From assembly GCF_032854445.1 (NCBI RefSeq), contig NC_088301.1, forward strand, positions 16,614,281-16,678,280: a stretch of DNA of 64,000 nt. Direction: 5' to 3'. The stretch's first letter is position 1, and the number at the start of each line of letters is the position of its first letter. Below are positions 11,723 to 24,225 of the stretch, piece by piece. Source of the stretch: Liolophura sinensis. Lineage: Eukaryota; Mollusca; Polyplacophora; Chitonida; Chitonidae. The notes beneath the pieces were generated by a model. The model saw only the letters and a program-made list of their open reading frames with translations, made no database searches and had not been told where the DNA came from. The translations under genes and the position numbers were made by a program.

Positions 11723-13470
11723 TAGGCTAATCGCCTCGACTAAGGGACAGCCCTAACCCCCAACACCGCCCCACCATTTGCAGCTAAAAAGAAAATCATC
11801 CCCTGGTGTTAGTAAAGGAGTGAAGTGAAAACTTTATTCCTGCAGAAAAGCAGGAAAAATGTACTTATATCTAAAGTATTAGTTGCTTTAATATGCATAA
11901 AATCGCTTTCAAGTTGTAGTACAATATAAAATAAAGTATAATTTATCGCTTGTAAATATCTGATCGTACGGCAGCATGTCTTCAGAGCTCTGTGTTAGAA
12001 AAGTATGCTATAAAATGTGATGTATTAATTTCAGTACAGTAGTGTATGCTTTGTTACCGCGTGAAGTTTGGTTTAACCCTGGGGGTGCAGCTATTGTAAA
12101 AAAAATATCTCCCCACACCCATCGTCCAGCATGCCACTTGTATTTTTTTTCTTCTAAATTATGACCTCACTGAAAACATTGAAGCCTTCAACATAATGGG
12201 GTTTAATATCATGATTTAGACAAAGTATTCTTACCCCCATTTTACTTGCAATAATATTGCCGTTGAACAGAATGGGGTAGAGCAGATTGAGCCTATGACT
12301 TCAGGCAATTTTGGTAGCGGGTATCACTGATTTTACTGGTAGCTGGATATAGGTGACAAGTCAAAAGTAACAGATTATAGCAGATGGAGCATTGCCTGAA
12401 GGAGTAATCCCTCGATAATAAAGGAAGCCTAGTCTTGTGGAATTAAACAGTTTTTTCCAGTGCTTGGTGGTTTTAAAAGACTCTTTTGTCAGTTTGTTGA
12501 TAAAATCCGGTATATTACATCGGGCACTCCAGATTCCTTCACGCACAAACACAAAAGTCGTCGTAAAAGTGAAAAGTTCTTGAAAAGATACCAGTTACTG
12601 TGTTGTGAGTTTGTTGAATAGTCTAGTTAAGATTTCAACATGTCATTGGTGCTTCACCCTATGTAGGTAGGGCGAATTAATTTCACTCGTGAAACTAGTC
12701 CATCATGCCAGGGGTCACGGAACCGGCGGAACTGGGGCCTTTCATTACCCCACACCACAACACCTCCATTGTTTTCTCTAGAGTCAAGCCGTTTTTGTAA
12801 CGCGGGCCCCTGGGTAATCGGCTAATTTGAGACTTAGATCCCCGTCCGTATCCTTCGTAAATATTTCCGCTGCTTCTGTTCCAGCCGAGGACTCTGTGTT
12901 TTATATGACTTTGATTTACCACACAGGATCTTGTTTCCAGACAACATCAACGTCAGCATTTTTTTCTAGTAGCATTCCTCTCTAAAGAGGACTGGGAATA
13001 GGAATGGAACGTATTGTGACGCGGACAAAATTCAAACATCCCTCTTCGGACCAGACAAAAACAGCATTTCTTTTCCTTCACTTTATAGAAGACTTCCGCC
13101 TGCGGCCATGTTGGATCTGTAAGAAAAGAATTCCTAGCCCAGCGCACATATTGAAAGGCGCACACCAGGATAAACCATTTCCTTTTTACATTTACTTTTG
13201 ATAAAGGATTTATGAAAACAAAGAGTATGGATATGTGGAAAATGAAGAACGATACATACACAAAGTTGAGTTATATTGTATATTTCTTTATAACTGCTCT
13301 ATTTTAATATTTGATTTATAGACAGACTGCTGGGGTCTTAGAAAACTATAGTTTAGAGCCATTTTTATGCTCCAAAGAAGAAAGCTGAGAAGTTGTTCTT
13401 CACTTTTATATGTTCGATTACATCATAAACTCCATATTAGATAATGAAAAGCAAGTTTTTTTTTTTTTTT
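11723..13470. other. 1.7 kb without a recognised gene
   Basis: Frames at 12,695-12,922 (-) and 12,953-13,261 (-) have no identifiable domain. A GGCCATGTTGG motif at about 13,104 resembles a YY1-type promoter site, but nothing around it supports a promoter. Confidence 0.4.
12305..12365 (+). repeat. Short dispersed repeat (family F), copy 1
   Basis: Similar to 16,677-16,745: both carry GGCAATTTTGGTA, then CACTGATTTTAC or GACTGATTTTAC, then ATATAGG. Class unknown. Confidence 0.45.
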
Positions 13471-13657
13471 TTGATTGGTGTTTTACGCCGTACTCAAGAA
13501 TATTTCACTTATACGACGGCGGCCAGCATTATGGTGTGTGGAAACCTGGCAGAGCCCGGGGGAAACCCACGACTATCCGCAGGTAGCTGTAAGGCCTTCC
13601 CACTTACGGCCGGAGAGAAAGCCAGCATGAGCTGGACTTGAACTCACAGCGACCGCA
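13471..13657 (-). repeat. SINE family A, head lost
   Basis: It follows a T run of about 18 bases. Tail, core and the GCTGGACTTGAACTCACAGC block are intact. The left T run is the complement of an A-rich SINE tail. Confidence 0.85.
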
Positions 13658-13944
13658 AAAAGCAAGATTTTAGTATATCCTTTAAAGATTTAACATGGAC
13701 GTGAGTGCATGTTACATTTATGCGATATTTTGACTGCAACCAAAATATCTACTCCAGTTTTCAACGTTACATGACATCGCCAGTGGGTCAGGACGACAAT
13801 GTGTTAAACGTGTGTATCAGTCTTTGTTAGCAACTGCAGTCCAGCCAGAATGAATCATTAGAGCGAAGTTGGCACAAGATTCCATCATAACATATAACAC
13901 ATTTTTCAACAAATTTGCGGCATTAATCATTCAAGCTATATATG

Positions 13945-14200
13945 GCTAGAGTCATTGCGTGACAAGAGAGAGGACTTTAATTTCGATATCGCTAACTATT
14001 TATCTACGGATGGCAATATCGGAGTAGACCCTGCAGATGGCGGCATACTTGTCTCGTCCAGTTACATATGCCGGAGCATTTACTTACATGGACGTCAGAA
14101 AACATTGTGGCTGAAACTTCTAAGTCAAGGCTTTACCATCAAGCAAGCAGATGATAACTGTTTAGCCCGCGCCACAAGCCAGACAAGCCACATGCCGATT
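13945..14200 (+). pseudogene. Penelope-like RT element, internal fragment
   Basis: A frame from about 13,955 matches the region after the catalytic YxDD in the 26-kb element. It contains DKREDFNFDIANYLSTDGN, a diverged form of the 26-kb DKTDNFNFDIVNYPYLDSN, and later KLLSQGFTIK against KLLCQGYSIK. No catalytic motif is included, and neither end of the element is present. Confidence 0.65.
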
Positions 14201-14994
14201 TTCAAGGCAAACATATTAAACTGAAAAATTACAAGCCTAAACAGGTGCACCAAATGGAACCAAGAGCATTCCAGCCGCCTGGGAAATTACACAGGACTTG
14301 CCCCTAAAGAAGAAGCCCAACCAACGAGACGAAGTTATCACCAATACGTTTTTCGTATAATTACTCCTTAGTAAAGAAATCTAAAGTTCACGCTGACATA
14401 TGCCTGTACTGTTACAAAATAAACTTTTGGGTAACACGTTTCTCATGTGTTTCTCTTTAATCCCGTAAGAGTTACATTTCTTGAGCTACATTTCTAACAC
14501 TAACACTCAACAGAAAATTTTCGCATCGGAATATCCATCAGACACCAGAAGAGTTTCAACTGTTTCCCCAGATCGCCTTGTAATCTCCCATCTTCTTATA
14601 AGTAGTTCTGATGTTTTCATTTTTATTGGCAGTTAGGGTTTCGTATTTTCGGTCTGTCTCACGTGGTTGTGCGCATTTTTGGAATTTTGTAAACATGTTG
14701 TTTTTTATTCTTGTGTTTTGCCTGGGGGTTTGTGGAGCGGAATATCTGATTATGATTGCCGAGTACCTACTATACGAGCATCGAAGACCAGGTTATTTAT
14801 CCGTACCGGAAACACAAAAGGATATGTAAGGTGAAAATGCGTTATAATTGAACACACGCTATAAACAGCATTCATGAACTGGCAGAGACGGGTTTAGATG
14901 AAGACACAGATCATGCAGTTGGAAATCCCGCTTCTCAGTGTACGTTTGCTTTATAGTGATAGAAATAAGATATAAGGACAGGGCTATCAGATAT

Positions 14995-15115
14995 CCATGC
15001 AAACGTTGCTCTAAAGCACGAATCAGAAAGACCGCAGCACGGAGAGTAAAATCACAGCGGCGACAGAGTGATGGTTGGGAAATGTTCACACACAACCAGT
15101 GAAATCCGACCTCAG
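14995..15115 (-). repeat. Family E repeat, 3'-end part
   Basis: Reverse-oriented GAGAGTAAAATCACAGCGGC and ACACACAACCAGTGAAAT correspond to the E end and the ACCGGTTACGTGTG block. Confidence 0.55.
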
Positions 15116-15119
15116 GGTT

Positions 15120-15420
15120 TCTTTCTGACTATATCTCAGAACATCCAGAAGCATAATAGGGCACCAAGAAGCATCAGAAAGCATTTAAAAACATTTCATA
15201 TCATCTTTTATATTTGCACGGTATTTTCCGTCATCTTTGGATCTTTGAGGACCCAGAAGTATCTTACAGTGCACGCAAATACATCTCACAGATCATTCAG
15301 ATGCATTGCAAGGAGCATTCAGAAACATATCGCATCGATAGCATCCAAAAATATCTGAAATATCATCCATGAGCATCTTAGAGAACACCCAGAAGTATCT
15401 CAGAATATCTAGGAGAATCT
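15120..15420. repeat. Cryptic short-period repeat (AGAAGCATC-like)
   Basis: Words such as AGAAGCAT, CAGAAAGCAT, CATTCAGA, AGAAGTATCT and GAGCATC recur irregularly every 10-20 bases across 300 bp. This looks like an ancient decayed minisatellite. A 96-codon frame over it is a by-product. Confidence 0.5.
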
Positions 15421-15449
15421 GAGAATGGATAGAATCTTCCTTGGGTCTT

Positions 15450-15645
15450 TTCATCATTACTGAAAACTGGTGACAGCTTCTCTATGTATGATTCCGTCCT
15501 AATTTCGTACTTCATATACTTTCTTAGTTCTGTGGTGGCTTCTGTTAAACGTCGTTTTTGGAACTGGCCTGACGATTATTGACCCTGAAAGTCTATTTTG
15601 ATTGATATGCGAATGTCTGATTCGAAGCATAGACACCGAAGCATT
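15450..15645 (+). mobile_element. Penelope-like element, terminal fragment
   Basis: Terminal non-coding part: ACTGAAAACTGGTGACAGC, TGTATGATTCCGTCCT, GACGATTATTGACCC and the end CGAATGTCTGATTCGAAGC, collinear with 55,380-55,573. Confidence 0.7.
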
Positions 15646-17250
15646 TCAGAGAAAGAAGCTTTAGAGTTCATTTGCCACTGAAGTAGTTGGTATGTGCATT
15701 TTTTGCTGTTGTTATTCAATCAGCATTGCCGACATCTCCAAACTTTTTAACACAATTTTTGGAAGTTTGTTTCGACCATGGAATTCCGAGTTTTCAATCT
15801 CCACACAGTAGATGAAATAATATTAATATCTAATATGAAGAAAAACATGCACCTGGCGTTATGTCAGTGACATACTGCTTTAAATTTTGTACACATTAAA
15901 ATTTGCACACAGGATCTCCACAATCAAAGACACGTCTGGGATAAATCTGCACCTAGGCCGGGCAGGTAAACTAGAGCAGGTGCATAGCGAAGCCCGGACA
16001 TGTGACAGACACATCCCGTGCGCGAATAGGCCCTGGCACTGCTTTGTGTCAGCTCAGCTGGCCCAGAGTTAAAATAATTATGCTCGTTTGAATATATCTT
16101 GTGCTGTAGCGGTGATTTTGACAGCCGTGTGGTAAGTAAGATTATCAATACTCTCCTTTCTTTCTTTTCTGAAGAACGCTTTGGTAAACAAACTGTCGAA
16201 GAGTAAACAGGATTGACAAGTAAATATATGGGCTTTAGGAGCCATGTGTTTATCCATGTGACCAATAGGCAAAATATTTTGAACACAAAGTACCATTAGA
16301 ATTCGTGCACACTCTCTGAGTATATAAGGTCACTCGATACCGAGCAGGCATCACGATTGGCTGTGTTGTCCTTGTCAAACTACTGAGTGTCGCCATGTTG
16401 GGACTAGCCTGTGGTAATAACATTCGTTTTCATTCGCTAATATATATTTGGCTTTAGATTCACGTGCAATTCTAAGTTGTCCTCAGGATTACCTGTTTTC
16501 CACCAATATGCTGTGCATATCTATGTGTCACGTGTGGAGAAAATTCCTCAGGACCTCGCCATGAAGATGATTTCCGTTGAACACATTGGTTTCCTTCATC
16601 CTTAAAACTGAACGTAATTGTAAGAGTGGGAACACACCCATGTTTAGAGCTTGTGTTGTTACGTGACACTGACTGAGGGCAATTTTGGTAACGAGGATGA
16701 CTGATTTTACAGACGGACAGGTAAATATAGGCGACTGGCTAAATCAAGAAATGTATAGTACAAATTTTTACCTAATCAGGCCGGAAAGAGCATACTAAAT
16801 CCTCATAATAACTGGATGTCATCGAAGTGCAATTTCAAGCTAACAATTACATAACGTATCAATTCTAATACGACCTAACTTGGCCTGATGCAATATAGGG
16901 CCCTTTAGGTATGTAACTCAGCCGTACAGAAAACCTCTCTCCAATCCAACTTAATTTATAGCGTCTGTGACATTACCAAGTACATCATTTATCTGTACCC
17001 TTTATTCTAGTCAAGCCTCAATTGTACGTCACCTCTCAGTGCTGTATGTGACAGCGCTAGTACATGTAGCATCCAGCGTTACCTAGCGCTAATTAGTCCA
17101 CATTAAAAAGGTGCAACTCCAACGGCTTTGAAAGACACGTCTTTAAGTGGTTTACTGAACGGATTTAGGTTATTACCTTGGGTTATCCAGGATGGCACTG
17201 GAACTTTCACATGAAGCACTGAGATGTTCCAGGCGCTACACGATAGGTTT
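15646..17250. other. 1.6 kb without a recognised gene
   Basis: A TATATAAGG at 16,321 followed by ATTGGCTG and CGCCATGTTGGG could be promoter-like, but no exon follows that I can identify. The frames at 15,924-16,296 (-) are overlapping chance ORFs. Confidence 0.4.
16677..16745 (+). repeat. Short dispersed repeat (family F), copy 2
   Basis: Partner of 12,305-12,365 (GGCAATTTTGGTAACGAGGA, GACTGATTTTACAG, AATATAGGCGAC). Confidence 0.45.
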
Positions 17251-17251
17251 T

Positions 17252-17527
17252 GTTTATTTATTTATTTATTTATTTGATTGGTATTTTACGCCGTACTGAA
17301 GAATATTTCACTTATACGACGGCGGCCAGCATTATGGTGGGAGGAAACAGGACAGAGCCAGGGGGAAACCCACGACCATCCGCAGGTTGTCGTCAGACAT
17401 TCCCATGTACAGCCAGAGAGGAAGTCAGCATGAGCTGGACTTGAACTCACAGCGACCGCATTGGTAAGAGGCTCCTGGGCTATTATGCTGCCCTAGCACG
17501 CTAAACAACTGAGCCCCGGAGTCCCTG
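17252..17527 (-). repeat. SINE family A, full length
   Basis: Complete in reverse orientation: a (TTTA)n tail, GATTGGTATTTTACGCCG, core, B-box region GACTTGAACTCACAGCGACC and A-box region AACAACTGAGCCCCGGAG. With 35,061-35,318 it is the best reference for the family, which is about 260 bp plus the tail. Confidence 0.9.
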
Positions 17528-18570
17528 GGTAGGTTTTAGTCAAATGACACTCCCAGTCTCGGTTGACGGGATACATAGTTCGTGACTTCGGTAGTTTGTA
17601 GGTCAGCATCAAATGTATATTCACATTTTCAAATGGTCTGCTTACCTTACTACACGTTTAACATTACAGACAAGAACACCAATTTGTTCCCATCTCTTGA
17701 GGGCGGAGGTGAGTGGTAAGGGGGCGGGGGAGCAGTGACGATATGCGTCTATGTGATGCATATCGTCAGATTGAGACGCCTTGTTGACACTATGCAGACT
17801 TTATTTAATTACAGTATAATGACACAGAACTCATCACTTTACTACCTATCATCTTATGCTCAAAACAAGTTTTTAGAGGAAAACACAAAAGTAGACAAAA
17901 GGTACATCTAAAAGTATCTTATATACATAAAGTTTTAAGAGTGTACCTTTTTTTTATTTTGTGACCTTGGATAACCGAGAAATCGCGAAACGTGGATACT
18001 GAAAAAAATCGAAATGTTATGAATTTTAACCAAGATGATGAGAATTATTTCTACAACCTGAGAAAGGAACTGTTTCCCCTGACGAATCCTGCTTTGCCTG
18101 TCTGCCATATGTACATCGTGTTTTCGGTTTCCCTACCATGTCGTATCCCATAACCAAGAAAGAATTCCATATTAAAAGTTGATTAAAGAATTCCTCAGAA
18201 GTAAACAATTTCTTATTTCCATTAGCTTTTCTCGGCTTTCATCGACTTCAAGTTGCAGCATTTACCTGTGCGTTAAATTTTGGATCTCGACATATACAAA
18301 GCCAGTTCAAATAAATGCATAAAACACAGCTTGCATCAAATGTAGAGATGTTATACTTCTCATTCGTTTTATGAAACTCTGGCATATGAAAAAAACAGCG
18401 AAGGCCCGTTGTAATAGGACATGACCCGAATCTATGCGTCGAAACTTTCATTTGTATGCTAACCGTTCCGGATCAATGATCACACGGCCAAATCCAAAAT
18501 AGAAGATTAAAGCAGACCATGAGAGTACTTGCAAAGTGTATAAAAGTTCGAAATAAAGACACAATCTTTG
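17528..18570. other. No gene seen
   Basis: A G-rich tract at about 17,700-17,732 (GAGGGCGGAGG ... GGGGGCGGGGGA) precedes a GCATATCGTCA-type short inverted motif at 17,738-17,770. The frames are short and unrecognised. Confidence 0.4.
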
Positions 18571-18815
18571 TTTTTTTACGCCGTACTCAAGAATATTTCA
18601 CTTATACGATGGCGGCCAGCATTATGGTGGTGGAAACCGGGCAGAGCCCGGCGGAAACCCACGACTATCCGCAGGTTGCTGGAAGACCTTCCCACGTACG
18701 GCCGGAGAGGAAGCCAGCATGAGCTGGTCTTGAACTCACAGCGACCGCATTGGTGAGAGGCTTCTGGGTCACTACGCTGCGCTAGCGCGCTGACCGACTG
18801 AGCCACGGAGGCCCC
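18571..18815 (-). repeat. SINE family A, full length without tail run
   Basis: Head GAGCCACGGAGGCC through to TTTTTTTACGCCGTACTC. It lacks only the CAATCAAATAAAT end. Confidence 0.88.
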
Positions 18816-18849
18816 TTTTTGCATTGTGGTAACGTTCTTGTACATGTAT

Positions 18850-18895
18850 GTTAAATGTGATGACAATACAGCATTTTGAGTAATGTGACATCTGT
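18850..18895 (+). repeat. Family E repeat, 5' end only
   Basis: ACAATACAGCATTTTGAGTA then GTGACATCTGTAAT. It breaks off exactly where Penelope-like terminal sequence begins. Confidence 0.5.
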
Positions 18896-18990
18896 AATAC
18901 CAGAAGCAGTCAACAGTTTTCAATGATGTTTAAATACCGCAAGGAATGTTCTAGGCCAATGAATCATTGTGAACATCAATTCTGTGTTTT
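18896..18990 (-). mobile_element. Penelope-like element, short terminal fragment
   Basis: AGTCAACAGTTTTCAATGAT, GCAAGGAATGTTCTAGGC and GAATGA match the same region at 33,956-34,015. Confidence 0.55.
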
Positions 18991-20700
18991 ATAAGACTCT
19001 GTGTTGGCAAAAACCACCAAGTGTTGCCCCTACAGTTTTCTCTAATTGAAGAAAACTGTGAAGTTAAAAAAAGGAACACTTGATGGTAACACTCCCGTAA
19101 TTCAAAGAAATAAGTCCTAAGCGAATCAACAACTCATCTCTCCCTCATGAGATACTCTTACGGGCCTTACTCATAATGGTTGTTATTCGTCGAGGACACA
19201 CTGCATAGTAGGTTGAGGATGGTGATATGGGTAAAAGAAAAGTAGTGTCGTCTAAAGGTAAAAATAAGCGCAGTGGGCGTATGAAGAGTGGATGAATTCT
19301 CTTTAGTGTCAACTCATGTGCTCGCAACACACATTCACTAAATAATGGTGTTTTTGACATTGAACTTGACTTACATGAAAGGAACTCCAAACGATGGCTT
19401 ACATCAGTGTGCGGCGGTGTTATTTTACATTTACCAATCTTCCCCTGTTTTCCATCTCAAGACGCCTTCCAAAAATGACGGCTAGCACTCCCATCATCAT
19501 GACAAACGTCACCGCCATTTGTGTAAAGCAAACAGGAAGAAACAATTACACAATTAAGCATAATCAAGTTAAACGTACGTGAGAAAAATTTCATCTATTA
19601 TGGGTACGAGAGGAACGCTATAACGGCTGTTTACATTGACAAGTTGGGTGTGTATCCGATGACATGGCGTGCCGTTTTCCTCAGGTGACAAATGTAAAAC
19701 CTGTGTGCGCCTCGTCTTTTCGCTGGGATACATGTAACCAGAAGAAATCTCAGTAAGATAATGTCCTTATTATGTTATTATGTATAGAATATACTTCTAC
19801 TAATATATTATAGAAGTATATAGAATATATATTTAGAATATATATCTACTAATGTGTTTTTATGGAAGATTTTATGAAAATACTCTATAGGTCATTGTCA
19901 GAAATGTAATGAATTTTTATATAGGGTGTCCGTGAATCTAGCGCAAGCCTTCACAAACACCTACTATTGAATAATTATGACGTCACCCGAGTCTTGGTCA
20001 TGAAAACAAGCTTATGGTGTTCAACATCATGGAGTACTGAAACAAAAGCAAACATGCTCGATGTTACTGTCCTATTCCTAGCCATACGAACACCCTGTCC
20101 GATACATCCATGCGAATAGCTTGTGGTCTTATTTGTCACCGACGAATGATAATTGCGGCAATGGGTGTAAGTGATTGTAAAGGCATATGAAAATAGGCGA
20201 CAGTTAAATGAACAGAAACAGACATTCAATAATATTTTTGAGTTGCAAAAACAAGTGCAGGTACAAAGCTAAACTTGTCTTGTGCGGAGGAGTGTTAATT
20301 TCCCCGCCAGACCAAAAAGAAATCAATCATTTCCTGTCGGCTTGAAAACAAAATACACAGTTCTTTTAAATAATCTTTCCATGTTGGTGTTAACTGGTAT
20401 TTAAAAAAATGAAATATAAAAATCCACATGAAAATGTCGTATATCGGCCACCATACACACCAGACATAAAATTATTGTCAATGTTAGTTCATGTATGCAA
20501 GTACCTGTAAAAGTTAAAGGCTTTACTGTGTGGGTCAAACCAGGATGTGCACATATTTTGAATGTTTCTCAAGCCAGCCTTATCGCTATATGCCAATATT
20601 TATATATTCCCAGCTAGTGCACAAAGTCATTTAAGAACGACATAATTACCGCTATTCAGCACTTCCATCTGTCATATTTAAGGTTAATAACGCCCTTTGT
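18991..20700. other. 1.7 kb without a recognised gene
   Basis: It has an AT-rich patch at 19,770-19,860 made of repeated ATAGAATATA-type words. I identify no exon, tRNA or transposon. Confidence 0.45.
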
Positions 20701-20706
20701 GCATTT

Positions 20707-20840
20707 ATGTATGGAGTTGGAAAACGAATACATGAAGTATTTTATAATCAGTATATCTGAAGAATATTTTTTTTTACTAAATGCTACGTTGAGATATACT
20801 AATTGTAAAATACTACTTCGTAAGTTCCAACTCCATACAA
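20707..20840. mobile_element. Foldback or MITE-like imperfect palindrome
   Basis: GTATGGAGTTGG at 20,709-20,720 pairs with CCAACTCCATAC at 20,827-20,838. Inside this, AAGTATTTTATAATCAGTAT at about 20,736 pairs imperfectly with ATACTAATTGTAAAATACT near 20,796-20,814. The whole 130 bp can fold into one long stem. There is no coding capacity. Confidence 0.65.
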
Positions 20841-20859
20841 AAATCCGCCACTGACTTTC

Positions 20860-21660
20860 GAACATTTAAGTCACGGGTCAATATTTGGGCTAAATTACCT
20901 CAAAACGACCTATTATATACAGGCTATTTACCAACTGCCTGCTAAACGGTAGTTAGGATTGTTATCGGGCATATCGCGCACAAGCATGATAACCAAACGG
21001 TACCTGAAAACACACTCGTTACAAAATGCTGATTCTTGAATTTCAACAAAAATTCACCAATCCACATAAGAAGGGGTCACAGGTCAATGATGGGATTAAA
21101 CGGCCCAAGAGAATGACATCTGTCGCGGTTGAGTACGAAGATATAAGTTATTTTGTGTAATACATTTTCCCAATTTTGTCTCTAAACCCGATTTTTAAGA
21201 TACTATCTAGTATGCTATAAGACACTCTAATTAAGCTGCGTAAGAGACATATCGGTTATGTCGAGTTCGGTGATGATTTTGTGCTAAAATAAACCTTGAG
21301 ATCTACGGATTATGAGATGCTAATCTCTAATGTAAAACTCCGTGCATATATGCATATATAAATCCACTGAAGGCCTTGTTTTGGAGTGAATTATCCTAAA
21401 CCGATTGTATTGGTCACGGCTGAGTAAGAAGCTTAAATATATTTTTTGTGTGTTTTTCATGAGAAACTTTGAATAAAAAGCCACTTAAGAACAGTCTAAG
21501 TAACGCTAATTTTGAGTTTTATCGGTATTGCCAAATGCGTGTACCCGGATGATTTTTGTACCTCTACCCAAGTTATTGAGACTTACTGATTATTAAAAGA
21601 TGATTCTTAACTGATAATTCACCGCACCCAATCTATTTCCGAAAGGATCAACTGGCCTGA
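20860..21660. repeat. Possible decayed ~290-bp tandem array
   Basis: Units starting near 21,027, 21,318 and 21,600 share GATTCTTGAA/GATTCTTAAC, CGCGGTTGAGTACGAAG/CACGGCTGAGTAAGAAG and GATGATTTTTGT-like words at similar spacing. Divergence is high, so this is tentative. Confidence 0.35.
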
Positions 21661-23040
21661 ATTATTGTCATAATTTCCACCATTTCTTTGCAACGCTACA
21701 TATATAAAGTCTCTTTTTTCTTCAACATTTCAACATTCTTCCCAAACCTATTCGTTCACAACATTGTGATCGAACCACATGCAGTCACATGTCAGGTGTA
21801 CAGATGACTTATTATCCTTATTTTAAATCCATAGCATTCCTTTTGTTTGGGACATACGTATTTATTTCTACACGCAATAGATTCTAGGTTAGTCATTGGT
21901 TTAGAGCAGTCACGTGCAGTGGTGGATGAATGTTCATACGGCAGAGCACACGCGTAGCCCCGCCAAACGGAGCTATCAAGCCATTAGCAAGTCACAATAA
22001 TTGCAAATCTAGACGAACATAAAGTGTACGCAAGTCGCAAATATCATCAATAGCAAAGTAAAATATGCCATTATTTTGTCGAATACGTACAATTCAGTAC
22101 CAGAAGAAACAGAGGCAGCATTTAAACTTCAGCTAAACGTAGCAGTTTTGAAGAAATTTATCGGTTTCATTTCAGAAGCCTAAAATCCAGTATTAAAATC
22201 GTTTGTATATACCCGAGGCTCATGGATCGTCAAAAAAATGTCAGTATTTTAAAAAATAAAGTCGGGAAGAAAAACTGAATAAATGAGTCGAGGAAAGACA
22301 GCGGAAAGTCGAAATTTTGACAGGCTTCACTCTCCCCTCCTATTTTTTAACTATAACACCAGTCTTTCATGGTGTGCTTAATTGGATTGTCTATAGTACA
22401 AATATCATAACGGGGACAGAAATGTTTGATTTTGTACATATTTGACTTTCCTCATCTGGAAAACAAAGGAAGGAAACCCTGGGCATTATATACCTGTAGT
22501 ACGGATCCCAGCTTAAGATTATCGTTTCATCGTTCAAGAATACTATATGTGGTCTAAACCCAGTTTGTTTTGTCACCAAAGCAACACGACTACAACATGC
22601 AGTTTAAACGTAATGAAGCAAAACACTAAGAATGAGTTAATTAGCGCTTTTAGTGACGTTTACTGGCAATGTCGGATGCGCAGATGTTTGTGCGACAGAA
22701 TGCAGAGGGATATGTCGATTATAGACTGCTGGTTTTTAATCCTTTTACTCTTTATAATGACTTGACAATCAGCATTTTCATCGAACATTTAATGCGTTGC
22801 TGTTGAGGTAAATAAAGTGATCCAATGTAAAATATAAACATGATTTGTTGTAAGTTTGGCCTCAGTTTGTCATGCATCTGTATGGCAGGAACAATTTACA
22901 TGTGCATTATAAGTGACATTCCATTCGACTTGTTTTTTTAATCAAAGCGGCTTATAATGATGACCCTTTTTTGCTACGTGGGGATTATTTATCCTGTTAC
23001 TCTGATCTGCCTAACTCAGGCCGTTGTAAGCTTTCAACAC
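21661..23040. other. No gene seen
   Basis: Frames at 22,391-22,579 (-) and 22,547-22,765 (+) are unrecognised. I noticed no repeat. Confidence 0.45.
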
Positions 23041-23251
23041 TTCGGTTTACAGCCCAATGCCATGCCATGGATGTGGTGTCATGTCTAGTGTTTTCGGTGC
23101 AATGCTTCACTGGCGGCTGCACATTGGCAGCATGGGCTCGCCCTGTCACAAGAAAACGTAGTATATGTACACACACCTTATGAGTCCTCGTAGTAATATG
23201 ACTGAAAAATTGTTAAGTACGACGTTAAACCCTAAGCATACATACATACAT
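23041..23251 (+). repeat. SINE family B, 5'-truncated
   Basis: Body (GGTGTCATGTCTAGTG, GGCAGCATGGGCTCGCCCTG) and a perfect tail, TATGACTGAAAAATTGTTAA then GTACGACGTTAAACCC, followed by CATACATACATA. Confidence 0.85.
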
Positions 23252-23521
23252 TTATGAATAAAAAAATGCTGCTTTTTTCGCATGTAAATGTAAGAGAAAA
23301 GGCGTTTTTATCCATGCCACTGTCTTTTAAATTATTGGATAAGTATATTTTAACGATCGAGCTGCATTAAGAAGTCACGGTAATAGTCGTTGTTACATGC
23401 ATACTATGCTGAAGGTATGTGATATATAATACTAAATTTGCCAAACAACTCCAGCAAGTAAGTGGGAAGATCTGCAAGCGCGTCTAGAAGGAGCGAAAGT
23501 CATCAGCTGGCATGCAGGCCA

Positions 23522-23665
23522 ACAACCTAGTCGGCGGTATTGTACATGGGAAGGCCTGACAGTAATCTGCCGATGGTCGTTTGTACCCACTGAGCTTTAT
23601 CCGTGTTTTTAAAAATTCTTGAGAACGACGTGAAACATCAATGAAATAAAGAAGTAAATAAGTAT
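23522..23665 (+). repeat. SINE family A, highly diverged
   Basis: ATCTGCCGATGGTCGTTTG and TTCTTGAGAACGACGTGAAA then CATCAATGAAATAAAG follow the family A order, with much of the core eroded. Confidence 0.5.
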
Positions 23666-24099
23666 ATATTAAACAAAGCCCGGCGAATAAAGCGAACACC
23701 CGCTGGTTGCTGCCACAGCTGCCCACGTTTGACCGAAAAGGCCAGAGGTTTTAGAGATATTCTGCTGCGGTATGCGAATCACTCGGCCAAGAAGCCACCC
23801 ACCCAAAAGTCGCTTATCAGTTTTAATACAGCCTTCGTCATTGTTTAACCATCTTAACGTTTATCAGAACACCTGACCTTATTCATTCAGATTCATAGCA
23901 TCGTATTTTCGATAAGTATTAACGCCTACTGAATTATCCCATATCGTTTTGATAGTACATACTGGCGAGCGAAAATTGTGGAGGAGTGATGTGGAACATC
24001 GGTGTGGGGAAGCGGTGTAGAGCAGCGGTGTGGAGAAACGATATGGCTCATTCATGTTGCCGATGTGGCACATTGGTTTACGTTTAAACTCAAAATGCT

Positions 24100-24225
24100 T
24101 TTTTATTATACAATAAAAAAAGCTAAGAGCATGGAGAGTAAAACCAGAGCAACGAGAACATTGTGATGCTTGGCAAATGGCCACACGTAGTCGGTGAAAT
24201 ACAGCCTGATAAACCTAATATTTTT
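24100..24225 (-). repeat. Family E repeat, 3'-end part
   Basis: GAGAGTAAAACCAGAGC, GGCAAATGGCCACACG and GTCGGTGAAATACAGCC are the reverse of the E end blocks. Confidence 0.55.

Noticed and set aside
16310-16410. Promoter from TATATAAGG, ATTGGCTG and CGCCATGTTGGG
   Set aside because: No exon or conserved start region follows. Single motifs are too frequent to count.
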